DNA from: Planctomycetota bacterium
GTDB lineage: Bacteria; Planctomycetota; Phycisphaerae; UBA1845
Length of the DNA: 6,276 nt
Assembly (NCBI GenBank): GCA_022566435.1
Contig: JADFIX010000265.1
Location: 1 to 6,276, forward strand
Direction: 5' to 3'
Shown: piece by piece, positions 1 through 5,525 of the stretch
Layout of the letters: each line of letters starts with the position of its first letter
Position numbering within the stretch: the stretch's first letter is position 1
Notes under the pieces: model-generated
Seen by the model: only the letters and a program-made list of their open reading frames with translations
What the model was told of the DNA's origin: nothing
Database searches by the model: none
Position numbers and translations under genes: made by a program

Positions 1-30
1 AAAGGGCAGTTTTCGTCGGCCGAAGCCTCC

Positions 31-203
31 CTACCAGTGGGTACAATGGTCGTTTCGGTAATTGCACATTGAGCAGAGCCAGCTCGGCCGGTAAACAAAG
101 CGATCGGGGTGCAGGTCATCGAGATAGGCGTGAATCACGGCGACAATCGCAGAAAGTGCGCGTCGTCGCGGGCGGCGTAACGATGTGTTTCGAGTTTCGA
201 CAT
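31..203 (-). pseudogene. Frameshifted C-terminal remnant of a PD-(D/E)XK (RecB/Cas4-like) nuclease
   Basis: A start codon at 203 with a strong AGGAGG (210-215) opens a frame reading MSKLETHRYAARDDAHFLRLSP, then a stop at 137-135. In another frame of the same strand the sequence continues as VIHAYLDDLHPDRF, then VYRPSWLCSMC, NYRNDHCTHW and a stop at 33-31. The block is 173 nt, one base short of 58 codons, so one lost base near 138-142 would explain the break. The tail CxxCx6C after a Pro-Ser-Trp resembles the cysteine cluster ending RecB/Cas4-type nucleases; this is a family resemblance I recall, not a search result. The catalytic PD-(D/E)XK domain, which would lie upstream, is absent; the Ku-like leader replaces it. 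The gene is therefore almost certainly dead. A sequencing error could explain the frameshift but not the missing N-terminus. Confidence 0.5.
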
Positions 204-240
204 GCGATTCCTCCTGGAATGTTGTTTCTTAAGGGTGTAA
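194..240 (-). repeat. Second copy of the Ku leader and ribosome-binding site
   Basis: Reading the minus strand, this block carries CCCTTAAGAAACAACATTC, AGGAGG, ATCGC, ATG and TCGAAAC. It matches 2342-2387, the leader and first codons of Ku, with only a few changes and small indels. Weaker similarity reaches a little further upstream. After TCGAAAC the two copies diverge at once, so the repeat is a translation-initiation cassette and not a gene duplication. Confidence 0.8.
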
Positions 241-245
241 TTCAG

Positions 246-440
246 TCATTCGTCCACTAGCGTTTGGGCATAAACCAGGCATTCTTCCAGCCAGACGTCG
301 TACTCGATATCCTCATCCAAGAGGACTCGGCGAGTGTCTGCGCTGCGCGGCGGCCGGTCTCGATCCGGTTGCACGTTTTCCACGTGGCCACGCTCCCAGT
401 TATGGAGGTTGGTTGGAGTGTTGTTGGTGGGGCTTGTCAC
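246..440 (-). CDS. Small hypothetical protein (64 residues)
   Basis: I do not recognise this protein. It starts with GTG at 440, preceded by AAAGGAA at a good distance (5 bases), and ends with TGA 42 bases before the next start codon. The first half is polar and proline- and arginine-rich, with several Asn and Thr residues. The second half (about residues 38-64) is acidic with hydrophobic spacing, RRVLLDEDIEYDVWLEE and then CLVYAQTLVDE, which reads like an amphipathic helix. No membrane segment or signal peptide is seen. It lies on the same strand as Ku and the ligase, 118 bases after the ligase stop, and could be the last intact gene of that unit or have its own promoter. Its short length leaves open that it is a chance ORF; the ribosome site and the protein-like C-terminal half favour a real gene. 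Confidence 0.5.
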   Translation of the reverse strand: MTSPTNNTPTNLHNWERGHVENVQPDRDRPPRSADTRRVLLDEDIEYDVWLEECLVYAQTLVDE

Positions 441-479
441 GCTGGTTCCTTTCGTGTTGTTGCTAAAATGGCGACAGGA

Positions 480-507
480 AGGATACGATCCCTGACTTCT
501 ATGTAAA
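480..507 (-). promoter_or_regulatory. Possible sigma-70-type promoter for the 64-residue ORF
   Basis: On the minus strand TTTACA (507-502) and TATCCT (485-480) are separated by 16 bases and lie about 40 bases upstream of the GTG at 440. The fit to the consensus is moderate, and planctomycete promoters are poorly defined, so this is only a candidate. The 441-558 gap holds no other gene. A loose inverted repeat (GTTGC...GCAAC around 509-539) is visible but has no T-run, so I do not call a terminator after the ligase. Confidence 0.2.
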
Positions 508-558
508 CGGTTGCGCTGCCCGACTGTCTGGGTTGCAACAAGCGCGAAGCTTTCATCG

Positions 559-1476
559 TTAACGGAGAACTTCCCTAGCTGGCGTTTTCAATAGTCCGAG
601 AAAACAAGGAAACCGCAAGCGGTCGCCCAGCGTCCAACCAAAGCACGTTACGCGGCCGTATAGATCGGGCCGCACCCAGAAAGCCTTCTGGGCGCAGGGG
701 ACCACCGGTTCGGCGCATCGTCGCGCGTCCAACAGCGGTGTCAACTGGCGCTGTATGGCGCCGCTCAGCCCGCGGCGTACCCGGCCGACAAAGCCTAACG
801 ATCCATCTCTTTCGGCAGCCAACAGCAGCGAGCGCAGTGGCCCGCAGCGACTTCCCGAATAACCGATGATCACACAGACCACCTCGCAGCGCGGCTTGAT
901 CTTTTGCCAGGCTGAGGCCCGCTTGCCGGGCAGGTAGCCGGAGTCCAGCCGCTTGGCCATCACGCCTTCATGCTGCTGCTCGATCGCGGCGTCGAAAAAC
1001 GCCTTGCCACCACCGGTCACACCTTCCGAAAAGAGCACTCGTTCGGTGGATGACGTGGCCAGCAACTCTCGCAATCGGGCGCGTCGCTGCCGCAGGGGTT
1101 GCTGCAGCAGACATCGCCCGTTCAACCTCAGCAGATCGAACACCATGTACGTAACCGGATGGCGCTCGGCTGCCCAGCGGATCTTGCGCGGCGAGGTCAG
1201 CTGGTGGCGCCGCAGCACGGCCGAAAACTCGGCCCGGCCGGCGCGGAGCCGCACCAACTCTCCGTCGAGGATCGTGTCGGCCGGGAATTGTCGTAGCACA
1301 TCCAGTTCCGGATAGCGGTGCGTGTAATCCGCTTGGCCCCGGCCCCATAGCCGCAGGGCCTTGCGCTGCACCCAGGCCAGAGCGCGAATGCCGTCCCACT
1401 TGATCTCAAACAAATGTTCTTGCGAGTCGAACGGTTCACCGGAGACCGCCAGCATCGGAGCAAACTGACGCATCAT
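559..1476 (-). CDS. ligD: ATP-dependent DNA ligase, LigD-type ligase core (NHEJ)
   Basis: This enzyme seals DNA nicks and broken ends using ATP and is the presumed partner of the adjacent Ku in non-homologous end joining. At 305 residues it is only the ligase core. Motif I is EIKWDG at 24-29, with Lys26 the adenylated residue. ILDGELV (69-75) carries the motif III-like Glu, TYMVFDLL (109-116) is motif IIIa, EGVMAKR (170-176) is motif IV and WQKIK (190-194) is motif V. An OB-fold part follows, with GFVGRV (228-233) and WTLGDRLRFPCF (281-292), the usual LigD ending. The polymerase and 3'-phosphoesterase domains of full LigD are absent. Its ATG lies inside the Ku stop (ATGA overlap) and is served by GGAGGAGG at the 3' end of ku, which indicates translational coupling. 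A second ATG follows the first directly, so the start could be one codon later. Confidence 0.93.
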   Translation of the reverse strand: MMRQFAPMLAVSGEPFDSQEHLFEIKWDGIRALAWVQRKALRLWGRGQADYTHRYPELDVLRQFPADTILDGELVRLRAGRAEFSAVLRRHQLTSPRKIRWAAERHPVTYMVFDLLRLNGRCLLQQPLRQRRARLRELLATSSTERVLFSEGVTGGGKAFFDAAIEQQHEGVMAKRLDSGYLPGKRASAWQKIKPRCEVVCVIIGYSGSRCGPLRSLLLAAERDGSLGFVGRVRRGLSGAIQRQLTPLLDARRCAEPVVPCAQKAFWVRPDLYGRVTCFGWTLGDRLRFPCFLGLLKTPAREVLR

Positions 1477-2351
1477 GCCGACCTCCTCCGCGCCCGGCGC
1501 TTTGGCTTGGCGCGCCTGGGCCGCTGCGACTTCTGCGCGGCCTCCACGCTCTTTTGCAGAGCTTCCATCAGCTGGAGCACCTGTACCGGTTCTTCGTCGG
1601 GCTCGGTCACTTCGCGGCCGGCCACCTTCGTTTCCACAAGCCGCTCCAGCTGCGCCGCCGCATCGTCTCGGTAGACCGACCAGTCGATGGGACCGCTGGA
1701 CGCATCGATCAGCATAGTGGCTAGATTGCGTTCTTCGTCGGTGGCCCCTTCATCGCGAAGCTGTCCGCTAAACTCGGCCGCCGAACGGACCTGGGCCGGG
1801 TCGTGGAGCATAGACATCGACAGCAGACGATTGTTGGCATGGACCACCACGCCGTAGCGGTGACCCGACATCGTTACCCGACCCAAGGCCCAGCGGCCGC
1901 GCTGCTCCAGCGCTTCAGCCAGCACGTGATAAGGCCGATGGGCGGCAACACCGTGAGGCAGCAGGTACAAGGTGCGTCCCGACAGGCGGGCTGGTTCAAT
2001 CTGTTCGGGTTCGACAAATTGTTCCAAGTTCAGAGCCTTGTCCTTGGCGGGGCGGATTTTTTCCAGTTCGTCCGGCTCGATGTTCACGTACTGATCGGGG
2101 GCGTATTGATAAGCCTTGACGATCTCGTCGGCTTCTACCCTGCCATGAACAGGGCAGTGTTTTTGGTAGCCGATCCGCTGGCCGCAATCCCGATGCAACT
2201 GGTTGAGATGGACCGACTCGCTGGTGGCAACCGCCGGGTATGCTTTGATGGGCACAGCGACCAGGCTCAGCCGCAGCAGGCCCGACCAACTCGCCCGCGC
2301 GCTGGGAGCGGCCGGCGCGTCGGTGACGGCTTCGCAAGAATGTTTCGACAT
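1473..2351 (-). CDS. ku: Ku protein, DNA end-binding (NHEJ)
   Basis: Bacterial Ku forms a homodimeric ring that threads onto double-strand DNA ends and recruits the ligase. The 292 residues give the usual bacterial length. A variable N-terminus of about 20 residues is followed by the typical opening SWSGLLRLSLVAVPIKAYPA (21-40). Next come LHRDCGQRIGYQKHCPVHG (52-70), the ring region with YQYAPDQYVNIEPDELEKI (81-99) and, at the end of the core, SSGPIDWSVYRDD (218-230). The last 20 residues are very basic (KPKRRARRRSA), a tail known in other bacterial Ku proteins to bind DNA. The start is chosen because AGGAGG (2358-2363) lies six bases upstream of ATG; longer frames begin without such a site. 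The ligase follows with a 4-base overlap, so the two are one operon. The leader of this gene is repeated at 194-240. Confidence 0.95.
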   Translation of the reverse strand: MSKHSCEAVTDAPAAPSARASWSGLLRLSLVAVPIKAYPAVATSESVHLNQLHRDCGQRIGYQKHCPVHGRVEADEIVKAYQYAPDQYVNIEPDELEKIRPAKDKALNLEQFVEPEQIEPARLSGRTLYLLPHGVAAHRPYHVLAEALEQRGRWALGRVTMSGHRYGVVVHANNRLLSMSMLHDPAQVRSAAEFSGQLRDEGATDEERNLATMLIDASSGPIDWSVYRDDAAAQLERLVETKVAGREVTEPDEEPVQVLQLMEALQKSVEAAQKSQRPRRAKPKRRARRRSA

Positions 2352-2387
2352 GCGATTCCTCCTCGAATGTTTTTCCCAAGGGTTTAG
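2342..2387 (-). repeat. Ku leader with ribosome-binding site, duplicated at 194-240
   Basis: On the minus strand this reads AACCCTTGGGAAAAACATTC, then GAGGAGGAATCGC, ATG and TCGAAAC. It is nearly identical to 194-240, especially from ACATTC to TCGAAAC, where one base differs. It supplies the Ku Shine-Dalgarno sequence. No promoter is evident inside it; Ku may be transcribed from further upstream. Confidence 0.8.
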
Positions 2388-2409
2388 TTAGTTCATATGG
2401 GTGGGACGC

Positions 2410-2547
2410 TCACCGGCAGCGACGACGGCAAGGGCGACCTCGCTGCGAGCAGCGACAGCCTCGTCGGCCGCTACCGTGGTTCCGGCCAGAATGGCCGAGC
2501 CACACCAGTAGCAGCGCGACGACAAGAACAATGATCAGGGTTTCCAT
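2410..2547 (-). CDS. Very small putative membrane protein (45 residues), frame uncertain
   Basis: ATG at 2547 opens METLIIVLVVALLLVWLG, a clear single hydrophobic segment at residues 4-17, followed by a cysteine- and arginine-rich tail ending at TGA 2412-2410. Tiny one-helix proteins starting MxTLLII occur in planctomycetes by my recollection, which supports the N-terminus. The upstream AGAGAAA is only a weak ribosome site. The second half may really be coded in the +1 frame, which runs CYWCGSAILAGTTVAADEA, then VAARSEVALAVVAAGERP, to a TAA at 2390-2388 and looks more protein-like than the arginine-rich tail. So either two short ORFs overlap, or one gene has been frameshifted. It sits between the sigma-like gene and Ku on the same strand. 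Function unknown. Confidence 0.35.
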   Translation of the reverse strand: METLIIVLVVALLLVWLGHSGRNHGSGRRGCRCSQRGRPCRRRCR

Positions 2548-2605
2548 AGTTTTCTCTGCGTTTGGTTGTTGGAGATCTCAGAAACGGAGGGGTTTTAGCG
2601 GCCAG

Positions 2606-3238
2606 TTAGGCTACCGAGGCGTCAAGCATGTACTCGCCTTGAAAAGTCTCCCAGGCCTGCTTCAGTTCGCCACGGATTTGGCTGATCCGCCCTGGGCTCA
2701 CCCGAAACTCGTGAGCGGTGGCGTGGGTCGTTTCGCCGGCCGCCAGTGTCAGGGCGATCCGGCGCAGTCGGCGCGGTAGAGTTTTGAGCCAAGCAGCAAA
2801 ATCAATTCGGGTCGCGGCAATCTGGGCGGGTCCACAGCGCCTGTCCTCGACCACAACTTGTTGCCATTCCGTCTCTTGTCGATCGTATCGATCCAGGCGC
2901 TCGACCTTGACGCCCTTCCTCGCGCGGCAATACTCCGACATCGTGTCGCGCACGTTCATCTTGGTTCCCACGCGTCGGCCAGCGCGGACCTGACGCACGG
3001 CGTATATCGCTAGAGGACCCGCGTACGCCAGCTCCGCTTTGCCGCGATCGACAAGACGCTGGTACGCACAATAGGCGTTGGCAACCGTTTCGGCGACCAG
3101 TTCTTCGCGTTCACTGAGGGGAAAGAAGCGAAACGCAAACAACGCCTGGTCGCGAATGACCGGCAAGAGCTCTTCGAACGATCGGGGAGCCGGTGTAGGC
3201 TGGCGGGTCGGGGGACAATCTTCTGTAGCTGCGATCAT
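2606..3238 (-). CDS. RNA polymerase sigma-factor-like / helix-turn-helix regulatory protein
   Basis: The 210-residue protein has a helical N-terminal part (about 22-88) that includes LVAETVANAYCAYQRLV (47-63) and loosely resembles sigma region 2. A charged middle follows, with MNVRDTMSEYCRARKG (94-109) and ERLDRYDRQ (113-121). The C-terminal helix-turn-helix (about 145-200) resembles sigma-70 region 4: FAAWLKTLPRRLRRIALTLA, then a recognition helix around VSPGRISQIRGELK. I know such proteins as conserved hypotheticals of planctomycetes; whether they bind core RNA polymerase is unknown to me. The ATG at 3238 is chosen over the TTG at 3253 because GGGAGG lies just upstream of it, overlapping the TTG region. 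The gene lies upstream of the small ORF, Ku and ligase on one strand and is a candidate regulator of them. Part of it is duplicated at 4206-4292. Confidence 0.75.
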   Translation of the reverse strand: MIAATEDCPPTRQPTPAPRSFEELLPVIRDQALFAFRFFPLSEREELVAETVANAYCAYQRLVDRGKAELAYAGPLAIYAVRQVRAGRRVGTKMNVRDTMSEYCRARKGVKVERLDRYDRQETEWQQVVVEDRRCGPAQIAATRIDFAAWLKTLPRRLRRIALTLAAGETTHATAHEFRVSPGRISQIRGELKQAWETFQGEYMLDASVA

Positions 3239-3398
3239 GGAGCGACCTCCCAATAGCTAAAGGCCGCCCCGTGGGACGGCCGTGTAGAAAACACAACCGC
3301 CCCGCACACGCGAGGCTAAAAGTTGAAATGAAAGGGCGGCGCCAAGTCGCAAAACTTGTCGCCAGAATCCGCCACCCAAGTCCACTGACGGGAGTTAA
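3233..3398 (-). repeat. Leader copy A, in front of the intact sigma-like gene
   Basis: This non-coding leader, about 190 bases between the TOPRIM stop and the sigma-like start, is repeated at 4284-4438. Two sub-blocks are strongest: 3233-3271 against 4287-4325, with two mismatches in 39 positions, and 3336-3382 against 4379-4424, with three mismatches and one gap. The middle is less conserved. It includes the ribosome site GGGAGG. No gene is seen in 3239-3444 on either strand. Confidence 0.85.
3262..3281 (-). promoter_or_regulatory. GC-rich hairpin in the leader of the sigma-like gene
   Basis: GGCCGCCCC (3262-3270) and GGGACGGCC (3273-3281) pair with a two-base gap and one G-U on the transcript, so the inner pairs must open to form a loop. 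It lies about 25-45 bases upstream of the start codon and close to the ribosome site. Only one arm is kept in the second leader copy (4316-4324), so it is not conserved as a structure. No T-run follows; it is not an intrinsic terminator. Confidence 0.35.
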
Positions 3399-3444
3399 GC
3401 GACGTGTGCCTAGTTACGTGAGGAGTGCCGTAGCTGTGGCCGCC

Positions 3445-4116
3445 TCAGCGAGATTCAGCCAAGCGACCGATCGCCTTCAGCCATGAGATGACTTCGCCGC
3501 CCGGGTCGCGGTTGTGAAGCAGTTCGACCGTCATTTGGTCCGCCGCTCTGGTATTGAGCCACCGTTTGGCCCGGTGCGTCATGCGGCTGCGGGCGCGCCG
3601 CGTCAGCAGCTCCCAAGGCATTTCATCCAGTCTCCGCTGATGGAGTCGTTTGGCGGTGATCTCGGCTACGGGATCGAAGTCGTCGAACTCCAGGTCAATG
3701 TCACCGGCAGCACGAACGGCCTGAGGATGTAGGTAATTCTCCAGGCTGCGTTTGCCGGTGAGCACAGCCTGGCATCGCTCACGTCGATTGACCGCTTCGG
3801 CAGCCTCACGTCGATAGTCGGTTTCCGGCGGCAGCTCGTGGTCGTAGAGATGCAGCTCTGGTTTTCGCAAGGGGGCGAGTCGCTGCGTCCAGGCTTGCAC
3901 ATGCCCACCGCCAAAAGGAATGAAGATCAATTCGCCCCGTTGCTCCATGTTAGCCAGGTGTGGCAGGGAAGAGTCACTGGAGTGCAAAAGCTGTGAGATT
4001 CGCTTCAGAAATTCAATATCATTGGTGCCTTCCACGACCAGCAGAACGCGCACCAGATCGGTCGGTGTTGGGTTCTGTATTACGTCGGTGTTCATAAGTT
4101 GTTTCGTAACGGTCAT
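3445..4116 (-). CDS. TOPRIM-domain protein of the OLD/DUF4435-like kind
   Basis: This 223-residue protein appears to be a lone TOPRIM domain with a basic C-terminal extension. The glycine/glutamate motif is VLLVVEGTNDIEFL (24-37, Glu29, Asp33). IFIPFGGGHV (64-73) follows, then the acidic motif LHLYDHELPPE (88-98, Asp92 and Glu94), and KRSLENYLHP (122-131), an ENYL-type motif of OLD-like TOPRIM nucleases. TOPRIM folds bind Mg2+ and cut or join DNA or RNA; OLD proteins usually pair the fold with an ABC ATPase. No ATPase is present in the window, so the protein is an orphan or works alone. The C-terminal part (150-190) is rich in arginine. The start ATG at 4116 has AGGAGA five bases upstream and overlaps the stop of the upstream relic ORF. 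The usual second Asp of DxD is Glu here. Confidence 0.75.
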   Translation of the reverse strand: MTVTKQLMNTDVIQNPTPTDLVRVLLVVEGTNDIEFLKRISQLLHSSDSSLPHLANMEQRGELIFIPFGGGHVQAWTQRLAPLRKPELHLYDHELPPETDYRREAAEAVNRRERCQAVLTGKRSLENYLHPQAVRAAGDIDLEFDDFDPVAEITAKRLHQRRLDEMPWELLTRRARSRMTHRAKRWLNTRAADQMTVELLHNRDPGGEVISWLKAIGRLAESR

Positions 4117-4292
4117 TGTCTCCTATTACAAAAGGTTTTTTGTTCCTGGGTCCGAGACTCGTGCAACTGGGCCGTCCGTGTTTCTGACTTTATCTTGCCG
4201 AACCGCCCCGCGTACGCCAGTTGCGCTTTGCCGCCATCAAACGGGGCGCGGGTGCGCGCAACAGGCGCGATCGTTTCGGCGATCATGATCAT
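4113..4292 (-). pseudogene. Internally deleted relic of the sigma-like gene, now a coupled leader ORF
   Basis: ATG at 4292, preceded by AGGAGG, opens a 59-residue frame that ends in a TGA overlapping the ATG of the TOPRIM gene. Residues around IAETIA and GGKAQLAYAG match VAETVA and RGKAELAYAG (48-76) of the intact sigma-like protein at 2606-3238. Relative to that gene about 135-140 bases after the start codon are missing. Between the two matching stretches the DNA still aligns (GCCTGTTGCGCGCACCC against GCCTATTGTGCGTACCA), but it is read in another frame, so two compensating shifts have scrambled about ten codons. After the AYAG match (from about 4205) similarity fades and the rest looks random. 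It has no sigma-like function left, but the good ribosome site and the TGA/ATG overlap could set translation of the TOPRIM protein. Confidence 0.7.
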
Positions 4293-4438
4293 GGAGAGAC
4301 CTCCTAATAGCTAAAGGCCGCCCCGCGCGACAACTGTGTATAAGACACACATGCGACGCTGCGAGTTGAAGTGAGAAAGCGGCGCCAACTCGCAAAACTG
4401 TCGCCAAAATCCGCCGCCCAAGTCATTGGCAGCAGTAA
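4284..4438 (-). repeat. Leader copy B, duplicated sigma-gene leader upstream of the TOPRIM gene
   Basis: Direct repeat of 3233-3398 in the same orientation, continuing into the coding relic at 4206-4283. Both copies keep the ribosome site context (TAGCTATTAGGAGGTC here), the block at 4379-4424 and a small GTGT-N5-ACAC hairpin (4336-4348; 3282-3294 in copy A). The flanking DNA beyond 4438 is unrelated to that beyond 3398. Confidence 0.85.
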
Positions 4439-4838
4439 TGCGGTATCCGCACTTCCTTATGACGCACTTGCGCGGCTCGATTTAGACGGAGGACGAAACC
4501 GTTGAAGTGGCCATAGCTACTGCCTGACTCATGTTCTTATGACATGTTCCGTCCTTCGATTTAGCATTCGTGGCAGGGTGCGCGATTCGCCTCAATCGAT
4601 CGGCTAGCGTTGTTTAACAGAGTCGAAAGAGCGGCGTCGTTTTAGACGAGCCAATGCATCAAATTCTGCTTCATCCGCTTGTTGTAGCAGACACAAGTTG
4701 CAAGAATTACACACTCCAAAACTTGCCACGTCTTTGTCGAGAATTCAGGCGCGTTCTATCACCATATCAAACGCGGTGCGGACGAATGGTCGTAAACACG
4801 CATCGGCGCCGCGCACTGCCTCAAAGCTCTGGCTGCCC
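4439..4838. other. Divergent intergenic region with short direct repeats
   Basis: I see no supportable gene here between the leftward leader B and the rightward hypothetical gene. The base composition is lower in GC than the flanks. It contains the paired repeats CTTATGAC-N13-TCGATTTAG (4456-4485) and CTTATGAC-N12-TCGATTTAG (4536-4564), with a related TCGTTTTAGACG near 4637-4648. A partly palindromic CATGTTCTTATGACATG lies at 4530-4546. These could be operators for the divergent promoters, but no clear promoter boxes were assigned. An in-frame extension of the rightward gene back to a TTG at 4698 is possible but looks unconvincing as protein. Confidence 0.4.
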
Positions 4839-5525
4839 ATGTCAATCAAATCACCGGATGAAGTGCCGGAGGCGATTCGCCGAGAGATGGCGGAGGTTAT
4901 CTCCCGCGTCCGCGGAGCGACTGTCACAAAGTTGCTCTGGGAAAGAATTAGCCAATCCGATCAAGACTGGCTTGAGCAACACCTCACCAAGGACGAAAGT
5001 GTGAGTTTTGGCCCCATTGACCTTTGGATGAGGCTGCGTGGCGTTTCCGAGGTGCGGGCGGCGTTGGATGTGGCTGTGAAATGCGAACTGCTTTCTCGGG
5101 AGAAATACAACCGGCTGCTGAGGGAGATTGGTGCGGACGGCGAGGGCCTCAATGTCGACATTTACGATGCGATTGCAAACGCACAACTGGTATTAATCGA
5201 CGCTCCGCCTTCAGCTTACTGGCAGGGACAGGAAATCACGGTTGACTGGGAAGATCGAGGCGTCGTCTGGAATTATCTATGGAAAGTGGCAGGGGCTGCC
5301 AAGCATAGGGGCTCCATTAACGAACGCCACTTCGGCCTTTCTACCAAAAGACGAAACCTTGCAGACTGGAAACATCGGTTATGCAAACCTGATGCCTTTC
5401 CCGTCAAACTTGGAAATCTGATCCACTCAGAGGGCGGAGAACATCAACTAATACTGCCACCAGATGCGATCTGTCGTTTCCGGAAGGATCCCGAAGGAGG
5501 CTACAAAGAAATCAATATAGCCTGA
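4839..5525 (+). CDS. Conserved-looking hypothetical protein, possible DNA-binding C-terminal domain
   Basis: I do not recognise a named family. From ATG 4839 the protein is 228 residues. The N-terminal half is helical and charged, PEAIRREMAEVISRV at 10-24 and VRAALDVAVKCELLS at 72-86, with SREKYNRLLREIG at 86-98. The C-terminal half has a tryptophan-rich pattern, YWQGQEITVDWEDR at 127-140 and WNYLWKVAGAAKHRG at 144-158. It continues with FGLSTKRRNLADWKHRL at 165-181 and a short strand-rich end, HQLILPPDAICRF (202-214). The spacing resembles the winged-helix-like tail of some planctomycete hypotheticals, but that is a recollection. There is no signal peptide or membrane segment. The frame stays open back to a TTG at 4698; I prefer ATG 4839 because the extra residues (SAPRTASKLW etc.) look unlike a folded protein, although no clear ribosome site precedes it. 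It is the only gene besides the AlpA-like one on the plus strand. Confidence 0.65.
   Translation: MSIKSPDEVPEAIRREMAEVISRVRGATVTKLLWERISQSDQDWLEQHLTKDESVSFGPIDLWMRLRGVSEVRAALDVAVKCELLSREKYNRLLREIGADGEGLNVDIYDAIANAQLVLIDAPPSAYWQGQEITVDWEDRGVVWNYLWKVAGAAKHRGSINERHFGLSTKRRNLADWKHRLCKPDAFPVKLGNLIHSEGGEHQLILPPDAICRFRKDPEGGYKEINIA

Noticed and set aside
509..539. Inverted repeat GTTGC...GCAAC after the ligase as a terminator
   Set aside because: The stem is short and interrupted and has no T-run in either direction.
968..1399. 143-codon minus-strand frame inside the ligase gene
   Set aside because: Out-of-frame shadow of the ligase, rich in Ala, Arg, Gly and Pro as expected from shifted GC-rich codons.
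1803..2387. Long plus-strand open frame opposite ku
   Set aside because: It is a shadow of the GC-rich ku gene; Ku is clearly recognisable on the other strand and the plus-strand product is not protein-like.
4698..4838. N-terminal extension of the plus-strand hypothetical protein to TTG 4698
   Set aside because: The added 47 residues look unlike folded protein and TTG has no ribosome site; ATG 4839 is the simpler start, although it also lacks a clear site.
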